The notes under the pieces were generated by a model. The model ran no database searches. It saw only the letters and a list, made by a program, of their open reading frames with translations, and was not told where the DNA came from. DNA of 64,000 nucleotides from Clostridium sp. AM33-3 (GTDB taxonomy: Bacteria; Bacillota; Clostridia; Lachnospirales; Lachnospiraceae): contig NZ_QUIV01000001.1 of NCBI RefSeq assembly GCF_003480315.1, positions 184,569 to 248,568 of the forward strand. Reading direction: 5' to 3'. Shown piece after piece: positions 7,675-15,955 of the stretch; position 1 is the first letter of the stretch, and each line of letters opens with the position of its first letter. The position numbers were made by a program, and so were the translations under genes.

Positions 7675-9501
7675 ATGTGTGGAATTATTGGATATTCAGG
7701 ACCTTTAGACGCAAGCAAGATCCTCTTAGACGGCCTCAGCGGTCTGGAGTACCGTGGCTATGACAGTGCCGGCATCGGTCTGTGTATGGAGGACACCAGT
7801 ATCTGTATCGCGAAAAAGGTCGGAAAAGTAAAAAATTTAAGAGAATACTGTGCGGCAAATATCCACGGAACTGCCCACAGCGGCATTGGCCATACCCGAT
7901 GGGCTACCCACGGCGGCGTTACCGATGCCAATGCCCATCCGCATCGTGCCGGAAAAGTTACCCTGATCCATAACGGCATCATTGAAAATTATCACGAGCT
8001 GACGGAACAGTTTCATTTAGAAGGACAGCTCGTCTCCCAGACGGACAGTGAGGTGGCTGCAAGAGTCCTGGATGCCCTGTATGACGGAGACCCGTTAAAG
8101 GCCATTCAGAAGCTTCAGGAGCTGATTGTGGGTTCTTACGGCTTCTGCATCCTGTTCGATGATCAGCCGGGATCTGTATATGCGATCCGCAGAGTAAGTC
8201 CGCTGGTTGCCTCCTACACCCATGCAGGCGCGATCATTGCATCGGATTTAACTGCACTGATCCCCTACAGCAATCAGTATTTTGTTGTGCCGGAAGACAA
8301 AATCGTGCGCCTGACTCCTTACAAGGTGCATATATATAATATGGATGAGAACTTTACTAAGGTATATCCGGAAATCATGACGGTCAACTGGAATATGGAC
8401 GCGGCTATGAAGAACGGTTATCCGCATTTTATGATGAAGGAGATCCACGAGCAGCCGGAGGCTATGAAAAATACTATCCTCCCGCGTATCAGCAAGGGAT
8501 TTCCGGATTTCTCCGATGATAAAATCCCGGATGAGATCTTCAAAGACTGCACCCAGATCCACATTGTGGCCTGTGGTACTGCCATGCATACCGGTATGGT
8601 AGCGCGGGCGCTTATGGAGCCGATCCTGCGGATCCCGGTTACCGTAACCATTGCATCAGAGTTCCGTTATGAGCAGCCTCTGATTGACGAGCATACCCTG
8701 GTGCTGATCATTTCCCAGTCCGGTGAAACCATTGACACCCTGGCCGCTTTGCGCCTGGCTCACGAGTACGGCTCAAAGACCCTGGCAATCGTGAATGTAA
8801 AGGGTTCCACCATCGCCAGAGAAAGTGATTACGTGCTTTACACCCATGCAGGACCAGAGATTGCGGTAGCCAGCACCAAGGCATATTCTGTGCAGCTTGC
8901 CGCTCTCTATATGATCAGCTGCCGCATGGCACTGGTTCGCTGTAAGTTTACAGAAAAACAGGCTATGGACTTTCTCTCCGACCTGCTGGATGTGATCCCG
9001 GCTATGGAGACCATGATTGCGCAGGAAGAGATGATCAAGGGGGTAGTTTCCCACATCATTCAGAGTCCGGATGCGTTCTTTATCGGCCGTGGCCTGGACT
9101 ATGCCTTTTCCTTAGAAGGTGCCCTGAAACTGAAAGAGATTTCCTACATTCATGCGGAGGCTTATGCAGCCGGGGAATTAAAGCACGGCACCATTGCCCT
9201 GATTTCTGATCAGGTACCGGTCATTGCCATTGCAACTCAGGAACATGTGTTCTCCAAGACCATTTCCAACATCCGTGAGGTCAAAGCCCGCGGAGCCTTT
9301 GTAATTCTGCTGACAAAAGAAGGCTCTGTAGTGGATGACAATCTGGCTGATATCCGAATCCGCATTCCGGATGTAGACGACCGCTTCACCGTGTTCCCGA
9401 TCGCTGTCGTGCTGCAGCTGATTGCCTATTATGCTTCTCTCGGAAAGAATCTGGATGTAGACCAGCCGAGAAACCTGGCGAAATCGGTAACGGTAGAATA
9501 A
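7675..9501 (+). CDS. glmS: Glutamine--fructose-6-phosphate aminotransferase (isomerizing)
   Basis: 608 residues, full length. It makes glucosamine-6-phosphate from fructose-6-phosphate and glutamine, the first step of amino-sugar and peptidoglycan precursor synthesis in the cytoplasm. N-terminal nucleophile Cys is in MCGIIGYSG; the glutaminase domain shows GHTRWATHG and NGIIENY. Two SIS domains follow (VACGTAMHTG and SQSGETIDTLAAL; then GRGLDYAFSLEGALKLKEISY) and the C-terminus ends NLAKSVTVE, the usual loop. Expression is set by the ribozyme upstream, and a strong hairpin terminator follows. Confidence 0.98.
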   Translation: MCGIIGYSGPLDASKILLDGLSGLEYRGYDSAGIGLCMEDTSICIAKKVGKVKNLREYCAANIHGTAHSGIGHTRWATHGGVTDANAHPHRAGKVTLIHNGIIENYHELTEQFHLEGQLVSQTDSEVAARVLDALYDGDPLKAIQKLQELIVGSYGFCILFDDQPGSVYAIRRVSPLVASYTHAGAIIASDLTALIPYSNQYFVVPEDKIVRLTPYKVHIYNMDENFTKVYPEIMTVNWNMDAAMKNGYPHFMMKEIHEQPEAMKNTILPRISKGFPDFSDDKIPDEIFKDCTQIHIVACGTAMHTGMVARALMEPILRIPVTVTIASEFRYEQPLIDEHTLVLIISQSGETIDTLAALRLAHEYGSKTLAIVNVKGSTIARESDYVLYTHAGPEIAVASTKAYSVQLAALYMISCRMALVRCKFTEKQAMDFLSDLLDVIPAMETMIAQEEMIKGVVSHIIQSPDAFFIGRGLDYAFSLEGALKLKEISYIHAEAYAAGELKHGTIALISDQVPVIAIATQEHVFSKTISNIREVKARGAFVILLTKEGSVVDDNLADIRIRIPDVDDRFTVFPIAVVLQLIAYYASLGKNLDVDQPRNLAKSVTVE

Positions 9502-9520
9502 ATCAAATTTTAAATCACTC

Positions 9521-9555
9521 AATGAGCACAGCAATTCCGTCTGTGCTCATTCTTT
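9521..9555 (+). terminator. glmS terminator
   Basis: AATGAGCACAG (9521-9531) and CTGTGCTCATT (9541-9551) form a perfect 11-bp stem with a 9-nt loop, followed by CTTTT. Confidence 0.85.
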
Positions 9556-9725
9556 TACTCATAACGGTCATTGTGAAGGACCTTACTGCAATTGCGATGA
9601 CAGACGGTACGGACATTTTTCCAAATAAGCCATCGCCCGGATAAATTCCGCTGTTCATTCCGCATCATCCGTGATAGAATGGAAACAAGTGTTTCGGGAT
9701 GGTACAGAATCATGGAGGGATGTAA

Positions 9726-10043
9726 ATGGAACCGATGTATTTGTCAATCCAGCCCGTGGAAACCGGGAAGCGGATCAAGCAGCTGCTTTCAGAGCAAAAC
9801 TATACGATCCGAGAGATCCAGGGTGCGTTCGGCTTTGAAAACCCGCAAGCAATCTACAAGTGGATTGCGGGAAAATCCCTGCCGAGCCTGGACAACTTTA
9901 TCATTCTCAGCAGATTATTACATACCAGCATTGAAAATATCCTCGTCATTGACGGGGATATTCCTCGTTTATGGGCCGGCTTAAACCAGTGGTTCAATGA
10001 CAGCTTTCCTCTCCTGTCTTATAATCGTGTCATAAGGAATTGA
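9726..10043 (+). CDS. XRE-type helix-turn-helix protein
   Basis: 105 residues. The central part (GKRIKQLLSEQNYTIREIQ, FGFENPQAIYKWIAGKSLPSLDN, LSRLLHTSIENILV) is a Cro/C1-type helix-turn-helix with the usual 'IYKWxxGxxxPSLDNF' recognition helix and following helix. GGAGGG precedes the ATG. It lies 18 bp upstream of an uncharacterised gene and is the first gene of a short accessory patch inserted between glmS and the rsfS operon. It may regulate that patch; no target site is evident. Confidence 0.8.
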   Translation: MEPMYLSIQPVETGKRIKQLLSEQNYTIREIQGAFGFENPQAIYKWIAGKSLPSLDNFIILSRLLHTSIENILVIDGDIPRLWAGLNQWFNDSFPLLSYNRVIRN

Positions 10044-10061
10044 TGAGGAGGCGAACACATC

Positions 10062-10574
10062 ATGAAAATGACTTCGGCTTATGCCAATAAACTGCTCAAA
10101 AGCCTGGCAGATGAAAAATCTTACTGGACAAACAAGGAAGAGGCATCCCGCACTTACGTTGCTGCCGTCGGCGAGGAACCAGTCATCCCGGAGTATGACT
10201 ACTCCGCCGTTTCCGATACATTAAATGAAATTGACCGGAAAACCGTCATCATCAGGCACGCACTGAACCTGGCCAACGCCACCGCAAAGATCCCGGTCGG
10301 TGATACGGAAATGAGCGTGGACAGCATCCTGGTCAAAATGGCACAGCTTAATTACCGGAAAACAACTCTGGACACCATGCGGAAATGCCTGCCGAAAATG
10401 AGGGAATCTTCCCACTCATTCAGCTCCAGAAATGCCGTTCCTGAATACCGCTACACCAACTATGACCCAGAGCTGGTAAAACGGGATTATGAACGTATCT
10501 CCGGTAAGATCATGGAAATGCAGATTGCCCTTGACCAGTACAATCAGACGTTCCTGTTTGAAGTGGAGCTCTAA
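10062..10574 (+). CDS. Uncharacterised helical protein, DIP1984/septicolysin-like layout
   Basis: 170 residues with GAGGAGG before the ATG. The order of features (a helix with ANKLLKSLADEK, a LNEIDRKTVIIRHALNLANA segment, a LVKMAQLNYRKTTLDTMRK helix, then Tyr-rich YRYTNYDPELV and ISGKIMEMQIALDQYNQTF) resembles the DIP1984/septicolysin-like family of all-helical proteins, but the match is by layout only. It is probably co-transcribed with the XRE gene. No catalytic motif or membrane segment is visible, and the function is unknown. Confidence 0.6.
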   Translation: MKMTSAYANKLLKSLADEKSYWTNKEEASRTYVAAVGEEPVIPEYDYSAVSDTLNEIDRKTVIIRHALNLANATAKIPVGDTEMSVDSILVKMAQLNYRKTTLDTMRKCLPKMRESSHSFSSRNAVPEYRYTNYDPELVKRDYERISGKIMEMQIALDQYNQTFLFEVEL

Positions 10575-10773
10575 AGAATTTTTCCGTACAGGGTCTTTAA
10601 AAATGCAAATGGGATTGTTAACGTTCAGTGGCATGGATTGTTTTGTTATTTTTTATCCGTTGTATCTTTCGGTTCATGGTAAAGTAATCAGACAAATTAT
10701 AGAGGTTAATCATCCCCTGTAGAAAACCCGTGAGCGATCACACCGGTGCCGGGGTACGGTTTCAGGCACCACC

Positions 10774-10804
10774 GGCTGCGGAATGGAAGTTCCGCAGCCT
10801 TTTC
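10774..10804 (+). terminator. Hairpin terminator after the XRE-helical gene pair
   Basis: GGCTGCGGAA and TTCCGCAGCC form a 10-bp stem with a 6-nt loop followed by TTTTCC. A weaker GGTGCC/GGCACC repeat lies just upstream. The rest of 10575-10835 shows no gene. Confidence 0.65.
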
Positions 10805-10835
10805 CTTACATACAGCTATCACAAAGGAGGAGACC

Positions 10836-11087
10836 ATGAAAAAATCATTTGTCCCGATCAGCAAACAGAGTAAGAAAGCACAAAAAGCATACCATTCCTT
10901 ACAGCGCTCCACCTGGGGCATCCTGAACCCGGCAACGAGGACCATGCCGAACGGCAAGGCATACAGTCGAAAGAAACAGAAAGCGAACGCCAGAAGCGGC
11001 AGAGAATCATTCTTCGACTCCCCGTCGCTTCCTTTTTGTCCGCCCATGCATATCAATCCCACAGGTTCCGGAAATATTTCGTCATAA
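10836..11087 (+). CDS. Small basic protein of unknown function
   Basis: 83 residues with an excellent AAAGGAGGAG site before the ATG at 10836. The first 50 residues are rich in Lys, Arg and Ser (MKKSFVPISKQSKKAQKAY, NPATRTMPNGKAYSRKKQK), giving a strongly basic protein that might bind nucleic acid; I do not recognise a family. Its last 35 bp overlap the 3' end of the convergent gene at 11053-11604. Confidence 0.55.
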   Translation: MKKSFVPISKQSKKAQKAYHSLQRSTWGILNPATRTMPNGKAYSRKKQKANARSGRESFFDSPSLPFCPPMHINPTGSGNISS

Positions 11088-11604
11088 GCTCCATAGCCTG
11101 CTTCAGACACCGATCCCGGTACTCACGTAGTTCACCCTCGACCGCCAGCCACTTTTTCGAGATCTCCGCATATTCCGGCACATCGTCCATCATATACAAA
11201 CGGTGCTTATGCTCTCGCATTTCTCTTGCAATCTCCTCTTCTGTTTTCAGCTTCTCACCGAACATGCCGTATTTTGCCTCAAAGGCTTCCTGTGCAAGGT
11301 TATGTTCCGCCTCATACGGATTCTTCTTTCTGCATGTGTCCTCATTTGCCTCCCGGAACAGAAATTCCATTCTTTTCAGAATACGGTCCCATTTTCGGAT
11401 GTTCTCTTCTTCCGGTCCTTCGAAGAAACCGGGATAACCATGGCTGTTGACGCGAAGATCATGGATCATGTTTGGGACAACCGTAAGGAACCATTGGTCG
11501 ATCGACCAGGTATCACGGTAACAGTATCCATAACGTATTCTCTGGTAAATGCAGATGATGTCCTCCTTCCATATGGAAATACTTTTGAAATTTTTATAAC
11601 GGTC
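11053..11604 (-). pseudogene. Uncharacterised gene that appears to lack a start codon
   Basis: The downstream 138 codons start at an internal ATG (11469), but the same frame is open further up to a stop at 11605 and reads as typical coding sequence (IWKEDIICIYQRIRYGYCYR, then DTWSIDQWFLTVVPN). No ATG, GTG or TTG occurs in that extra 45-codon part. The protein has conserved-looking segments (NSHGYPGF, REANEDTCRKKNPYEAEHNL, FGEKLKTEEE) and ends MTKYFRNLWD, like a small family of phage or island-associated Lachnospiraceae proteins of unknown function (from memory). Loss of the 5' end, perhaps when higBA arrived, is the simplest reading; a shorter protein from 11469 is also possible, although no good binding site precedes it. 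Confidence 0.55.
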
Positions 11605-11622
11605 TTAGAAGTGTATCCATAA

Positions 11623-11651
11623 TTGACACCTGCCACGTTACACGGTATAAT
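11623..11651 (+). promoter_or_regulatory. higBA promoter (TTGACA-N17-TATAAT), leaderless start expected
   Basis: Perfect consensus boxes at 11623-11628 and 11646-11651 with a 17-bp spacer. The expected start point (about 11657-11659) coincides with the higB ATG at 11658. Confidence 0.8.
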
Positions 11652-11657
11652 ATAAAT

Positions 11658-11936
11658 ATGATAAAATCATTTGCACACAAGGGATTAAAGGAATTTTTTG
11701 AGAACGGTTCCAAGAAAGGAATCCAGCCAGAGCATGCGCCTAAATTAGCCAGAATGCTTGATCGTCTTGATGCAAGTATCAGTCCGCAGGATATGGATTT
11801 ACCGGGATACCGGCTGCATCCGCTGAAAGGAGACAAACAGGACATGTGGTCTGTTACTGTTAATGGCAATTGGCGATTAACATTTTATTTCGAAGGACAG
11901 GATGCGCATCTCGTGGATTACCAGGACTATCATTAG
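11658..11936 (+). CDS. higB: HigB-type toxin of a type II toxin-antitoxin system (RelE/ParE fold)
   Basis: 92 residues. MIKSFAHKGLKEFFENGSKKG and IQPEHAPKLARMLDRLDA are typical of the HigB plasmid-maintenance killer family, as is the end GNWRLTFYFEGQDAHLVDYQDYH. These toxins are ribosome-associated mRNA endonucleases neutralised by HigA. No ribosome binding site is present before the ATG, and the promoter places the transcript start at the ATG, so the toxin would be made from a leaderless mRNA. The antitoxin gene follows 14 bp after the stop, in the classic toxin-first order. Confidence 0.92.
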   Translation: MIKSFAHKGLKEFFENGSKKGIQPEHAPKLARMLDRLDASISPQDMDLPGYRLHPLKGDKQDMWSVTVNGNWRLTFYFEGQDAHLVDYQDYH

Positions 11937-11950
11937 AAGGAGGAACATGT

Positions 11951-12265
11951 ATGATAAGCAGAAAACCAACTCATCCGGGAGTTGTCCTCTTGGAAGATGT
12001 TATAAAACCACTGGGACTTACCATCACCGATGCAGCCAGAATGCTTGGTGTAAGCCGGAAAGCATTATCAGAATTTGTAAATGAAAAAGCGATGTTAAGT
12101 CCTGATATGGCAATTCGCATTGCAAAAGCGACGAACACATCGCCGGAAAGCTGGATGAATATGCAGCAGAAACTGACACTCTGGGAAGCAGAACAGCATC
12201 TTCCAAAGAATGTTATCCCATTTTCATCCGTACGGTCTGAAGAAGCTGCTGCGCTGCAGATGTAA
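11951..12265 (+). CDS. higA: HigA-type antitoxin, XRE family
   Basis: 104 residues. Helix-turn-helix region TITDAARMLGVSRKALSEFV, preceded by the family N-terminus PTHPGVVLLEDVIKPLGL. HigA binds and neutralises HigB and represses the operon. The ATG at 11951 was chosen because GAAGGAGG lies 7 nt upstream; the antitoxin therefore has a strong site while the toxin has none, which would favour an antitoxin excess. Confidence 0.92.
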   Translation: MISRKPTHPGVVLLEDVIKPLGLTITDAARMLGVSRKALSEFVNEKAMLSPDMAIRIAKATNTSPESWMNMQQKLTLWEAEQHLPKNVIPFSSVRSEEAAALQM

Positions 12266-12292
12266 AAATGGCTCCATCATATTGATGGAGCC
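12266..12292 (-). terminator. Terminator of the rplU-rsfS operon (also usable for higBA)
   Basis: GGCTCCATCA and TGATGGAGCC form a 10-bp stem with a 3-nt loop. On the minus strand it is followed by ATTTTTA, fitting the rsfS end; on the plus strand the tail is weak. Confidence 0.7.
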
Positions 12293-12319
12293 CCCATGTA
12301 GTTTCGGAAATAAAAGGAA

Positions 12320-12688
12320 TTAAACACCTGCGTGTTCTGTGAACTCACCCGCCTCCATGATTTTACCGTCTCTCCAGATACGTTCAATATCATAAAACAA
12401 ACGGCTCTCTTTATCGAATACGTGCACGATGATATCGCCATAGTCCATCAAAATCCAGTTTGCGCTCTGGTAGCCTTCTACCTGCTTGCACGGGTATCCG
12501 GCTTTGCCAAGCTCTTCTTCTACGTTGTCGGCCATGGCCTGAACCTGGTTTCCGTTGGAACCGCTTGCAATGAGGAAGTAATCAGCCAGAACGGATACCT
12601 CGTGGATGTCGATCACGCGGATATCTTCCCCTTTTTTATCTTCCAGGGCCGTGATGGCCAGTTTTACCATTTCGTTTGTCTGACTCAT
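12320..12688 (-). CDS. rsfS: Ribosome silencing factor
   Basis: 122 residues, RsfS/YbeB/Iojap family. It binds L14 on the 50S subunit and prevents subunit joining when nutrients are scarce. Family blocks are ITALEDKKGEDIRVIDI, ADYFLIASGSNGNQVQA, EGYQSANWILMDYGDIIVHVF and EEIW-like ending with DIERIWRDG. AAAGGAG precedes the ATG. It is the last gene of the rplU operon, 15 bp after yqeK. Confidence 0.95.
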   Translation of the reverse strand: MSQTNEMVKLAITALEDKKGEDIRVIDIHEVSVLADYFLIASGSNGNQVQAMADNVEEELGKAGYPCKQVEGYQSANWILMDYGDIIVHVFDKESRLFYDIERIWRDGKIMEAGEFTEHAGV

Positions 12689-12703
12689 TCATTTTCTCCT
12701 TTT

Positions 12704-13306
12704 CTAGATATGCATATTTGCCTTTTTCTGTTTCATAGCCTCTGCAAAATATTCATAAGCCTGCAGGGTCATCGGGTCAATTGTGTTTCCTTTTTTGTCC
12801 AGGTATTCCAGGGTTCCCTTTAAGATCTCGTACATGGTCTCATCCAGATCCTGGAATGCCAAATAACGCATCTGAGGCAGATTGTCTGCCTTGTCACGCC
12901 GCGGCTCAATATAGTCTGCAATGTATAAGATCTTGTCCAGCGTGGACATGTCTGGTTTACCGGTGGTATGGCATGCAATGGCAGAAATGATCTGCGGGTC
13001 CTGGATGCCATATTTATTCTCTGCCAGATAGGCACCGTATTTTGCATGAATGACAGCCGGAGCCTTGATTTCTGCCTCAGTTAAGGCCACCCCATGCTTC
13101 TGGCATTTACGGATCAGCTCGCTGTCGGTAAAGCGCTTTGCACAGTCGTGCATGAGCCCGGCAAGCTCAGCCTTTTGAATATCATAGCCGTAGCGCATGG
13201 CCAGCGCGGTGCAGGTGAACGATACGCTTACGGAGTGCTCAAAGCGCATCGGTTCCAGTTTGGATTTTAACTGCTTGCGCAGTGTGATGATCTGTTCTGT
13301 TATCAT
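12704..13306 (-). CDS. yqeK: HD-domain nucleotidase YqeK (Ap4A hydrolase, symmetrical)
   Basis: 200 residues. HD-domain metal ligands appear as RFEHSVSVSFTCTALA, LAGLMHDCAKRF, VIHAKYGAYLA and ISAIACHTTGKPDMS, followed by DKILYIADYIEPRRD, the YqeK signature. Members hydrolyse diadenosine tetraphosphate to two ADP. Its ATG overlaps the nadD stop by 4 bp, so translation is probably coupled. Confidence 0.93.
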   Translation of the reverse strand: MITEQIITLRKQLKSKLEPMRFEHSVSVSFTCTALAMRYGYDIQKAELAGLMHDCAKRFTDSELIRKCQKHGVALTEAEIKAPAVIHAKYGAYLAENKYGIQDPQIISAIACHTTGKPDMSTLDKILYIADYIEPRRDKADNLPQMRYLAFQDLDETMYEILKGTLEYLDKKGNTIDPMTLQAYEYFAEAMKQKKANMHI

Positions 13307-13935
13307 AATGTATCCTTCCTACGGTCAGGATGTTGATACAGGCCGTGTTCTCTGATATAGCGTTCCACGCTGTCCGGAACCAGATCATGAATTCCGGTTC
13401 CATTGCTTTGTCGTTCCCGAAGCTCCTGGGAAGAGATATGCATGGCAGCGCTGTGTAAAAGAAAAATTGCGGCTCCGTATTTGTTTTTCAGATAATCCGC
13501 CTGCTTCTCCAAAGTACAGGCAGCATCGTCACATTCCCGCCTTGCGGCCAGAATCGTAACGTGCCCTAATACAAGCTCCGGATGATACCAGGTTTCAATG
13601 TGGTACAGGGAATCCGCGCCTACAATAAAATAGAAGGTGTGCTCCGGGTACGCTTCTTTTAAAAGCTGTAAAGTCTGGGCCGTGTAGGTATTGCCTGTCC
13701 TGGAAATCTCAAAATCTGAAAAACGGAAATAGGGATATTCCGCAATTGCCAGTTTCACCATCTCACACCGGTCGTTTGTATCGGTGATTTGATGGTCGGT
13801 TTTGTGCGGAGGGATGTGGGACGGCATGAACCAGACCTCATCCAGGCTGTATTCCTTCCAGGCCTGTCTGCCCAGTATCAGATGTGCGTTGTGGATCGGA
13901 TCAAAGGTACCGCCCATAATTCCAATCTTGGCCAA
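13303..13935 (-). CDS. nadD: Nicotinate-nucleotide adenylyltransferase
   Basis: Joins ATP and nicotinate mononucleotide to form deamido-NAD in NAD synthesis. The nucleotidyltransferase signature GGTFDPIHNAHLILGRQA is at the N-terminus and ISSQELRERQSNGTGIHDLVP near the C-terminus, both family-typical. I chose the TTG at 13935 (giving MAKIGIMGGTFDP) because AAGGGAG lies 8 nt upstream; a GTG at 13944 overlaps that site and is less likely. Length is about 210 residues, as usual. yqeK overlaps its end. Confidence 0.93.
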   Translation of the reverse strand: MAKIGIMGGTFDPIHNAHLILGRQAWKEYSLDEVWFMPSHIPPHKTDHQITDTNDRCEMVKLAIAEYPYFRFSDFEISRTGNTYTAQTLQLLKEAYPEHTFYFIVGADSLYHIETWYHPELVLGHVTILAARRECDDAACTLEKQADYLKNKYGAAIFLLHSAAMHISSQELRERQSNGTGIHDLVPDSVERYIREHGLYQHPDRRKDTL

Positions 13936-14001
13936 GCAGCTCACTCCCTTCGCAAAATGTACTCAGGGACCTTGGTTTTACGTAGCCCCTTCTCTGTGAT
14001 A

Positions 14002-14295
14002 TTAAGGCAGAACGATCTTGCGCTTTGCCTCGTCCTTTGCCGGCTTGTAAAGAACAATCTTCTTGCCGATGACCTGAACCACCTCAGAACGAGTGCGCTC
14101 AGCCAGTACCTCTGCGATGGAACGTCCATCGTCGAGGCAGTTCTTTAAGACCGTGATCTTGATCAGCTCGCGGGCTTCCAGTGCCTCTGCGATGGCAGCG
14201 GTCAGCTCCGGAGTTACGCTGGACTTACCGATCTGGAAAATCGGGTCCATGGTCATAGCCAGTCCCTTTAAATAGGATCTCTGCTTGCTTGTCAT
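14002..14295 (-). CDS. yhbY: YhbY-type CRM-domain RNA-binding protein
   Basis: 97 residues forming one CRM domain: MTSKQRSYLKGLAMTMDPI, QIGKSSVTPELTAAIAEALE, ELIKITVLKN, VVQVIGKKIVLYKP. YhbY proteins bind pre-50S ribosomal particles. The ATG at 14295 follows AGGAG. It lies between obg and nadD, its common position in Clostridia. Confidence 0.92.
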   Translation of the reverse strand: MTSKQRSYLKGLAMTMDPIFQIGKSSVTPELTAAIAEALEARELIKITVLKNCLDDGRSIAEVLAERTRSEVVQVIGKKIVLYKPAKDEAKRKIVLP

Positions 14296-14308
14296 GTTTT
14301 TTCTCCTG

Positions 14309-15592
14309 TTATTTATAATAATCAAATGCAAGGCCGTACATGCGGACGGTATCGCCCTCCTGGATGCCTGCGGCCTCAAGCTCGTCTAAAATACCACTCT
14401 CTTTTAAGAATTTCTGGAAGAACTGGAAGCCTTTTTCGGATTCCAGGTTTGTGTAGCCCAGCATCTTCTCGATGCGCGGTCCCTCTACTACAAACTCGCC
14501 GTCCTCGTTCTGCTCTACCGTATACGGCAGGTTGCGGTCACCGGCGTACTCAATCTCAAATTCCTTCTCAAAGATCACCGGATCCAGGTTTACAGTCTTA
14601 AGAAGCTCATATACTGCATATAACAGCTCCTTTACGCCCTTACCGCTGACTGCGGAAATCGGGAATACCTTGATGCCTTCCGGCTCAAACTCCTGTTTCA
14701 GGATCTCGACCGGATCCTCGTCCTCAGAGTAAACGGCGTCAATCTTATTGGCTGCAATGACCATCGGACGCTTTAACAGCTCCGGATTGTATGCCTCCAG
14801 TTCTGCGTTGATGGCGCGGATATCTGCAATCGGATCGCGTCCTTCGGTACCTGCGGCATCCACCACATGGACTAGAACGCGGCAGCGCTCAATGTGGCGA
14901 AGGAAGTCATGGCCAAGACCGATGCCCTGGGAAGCTCCCTCGATCAGGCCCGGGATATCTGCCATAACAAAGCCGGCTCCGCCGTCTAAGTCAACCACAC
15001 CCAGATGTGGGTTTAAGGTTGTGAAATGATAGTTTGCAATCTTCGGTTTTGCGTTGGATACGCGGGAAAGAAGGGTGGATTTTCCCACGTTTGGAAAGCC
15101 GACCAGACCAACGTCTGCAATGACCTTTAATTCAAGCTGAACCCAGAGCTCATGACCCTGCTGACCAGGCTGTGCATACTTTGGTGCCTGCATGGTCGGG
15201 GTTGCGAAGTTCATATTGCCGAGGCCGCCCTTTCCGCCCCGTAAAATGGTTTCTCGTTTATTTTCACCGGACATATCTGCGATGACCTTGCCGGTCTCAA
15301 AGTCCTTGATGACGGTTCCTTCCGGAACTTTGATCACCAGGTTCTCTGCGTTGGCACCGTGGCATCGCTTCTTGCCGCCTTGTTCTCCATCTCGTGCTAC
15401 ATATTTCCGAACATGACGAAAATCTGTTAATGTATTTAAACCCGGATCCACCTCAAAAATGATGTCTCCGCCTTTTCCTCCATCACCGCCGTCAGGACCG
15501 CCTGCCGGCACAAACAATTCCTTGCGGAAACTTACATGGCCGTCTCCGCCTTTTCCTGATTTGATAAAAATTTTTGCATTATCTGCAAACAT
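14309..15592 (-). CDS. obg: Obg family GTPase (CgtA)
   Basis: 427 residues. N-terminal Gly-rich Obg fold (MFADNAKIFIKSGKGGDGHV, RGGKGGLGNMNFATPT), then the G domain with G1 GFPNVGKSTLL, G3 DIPGLIEGAS and G4 NKID, then a C-terminal OCT domain. Obg acts in late 50S assembly and the (p)ppGpp response. The ATG at 15592 has an AGGTG site and gives the normal length; an ATG at 15628 would add 12 atypical residues. Confidence 0.96.
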   Translation of the reverse strand: MFADNAKIFIKSGKGGDGHVSFRKELFVPAGGPDGGDGGKGGDIIFEVDPGLNTLTDFRHVRKYVARDGEQGGKKRCHGANAENLVIKVPEGTVIKDFETGKVIADMSGENKRETILRGGKGGLGNMNFATPTMQAPKYAQPGQQGHELWVQLELKVIADVGLVGFPNVGKSTLLSRVSNAKPKIANYHFTTLNPHLGVVDLDGGAGFVMADIPGLIEGASQGIGLGHDFLRHIERCRVLVHVVDAAGTEGRDPIADIRAINAELEAYNPELLKRPMVIAANKIDAVYSEDEDPVEILKQEFEPEGIKVFPISAVSGKGVKELLYAVYELLKTVNLDPVIFEKEFEIEYAGDRNLPYTVEQNEDGEFVVEGPRIEKMLGYTNLESEKGFQFFQKFLKESGILDELEAAGIQEGDTVRMYGLAFDYYK

Positions 15593-15661
15593 GGATTCAC
15601 CTAAATCCTTTCCAAAAAAAGGCTTCATACCAGTAATCAGTATGAAGCCCTGTCAGTGTCA

Positions 15662-15952
15662 TTATTCGTTGATTGTTCTTGGGTATACAGAAACCTGTTT
15701 TTTGTCTCTGCCCTTTCTCTCAAATCTTACAACGCCGTCTACAGTAGCGAATAAAGTATCATCGCCGCCGCGTCCTACGTTCAGACCCGGATGGATCTTA
15801 GTACCGCGCTGTCTGTAAAGAATGTTACCAGCTAATACGAACTGACCATCTGCTCTTTTAGCGCCAAGTCTCTTGGACTCAGAATCTCTACCGTTCTTGG
15901 TAGAACCTACACCTTTTTTATGAGCGAATAACTGAAGGTTCATCTTAAACAT
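15662..15952 (-). CDS. rpmA: 50S ribosomal protein L27 with cleavable N-terminal extension
   Basis: 96 residues. The mature L27 starts at the [15 protein letters not shown] block; before it is the Firmicute-type extension MFKMNLQLF, which the protease Prp removes (known for Staphylococcus aureus). The prp gene lies immediately upstream. L27 reaches the peptidyl-transferase centre, so removal of the extension is required for an active ribosome. Confidence 0.97.
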   Translation of the reverse strand: MFKMNLQLFAHKKGVGSTKNGRDSESKRLGAKRADGQFVLAGNILYRQRGTKIHPGLNVGRGGDDTLFATVDGVVRFERKGRDKKQVSVYPRTINE

Positions 15953-15955
15953 CTC

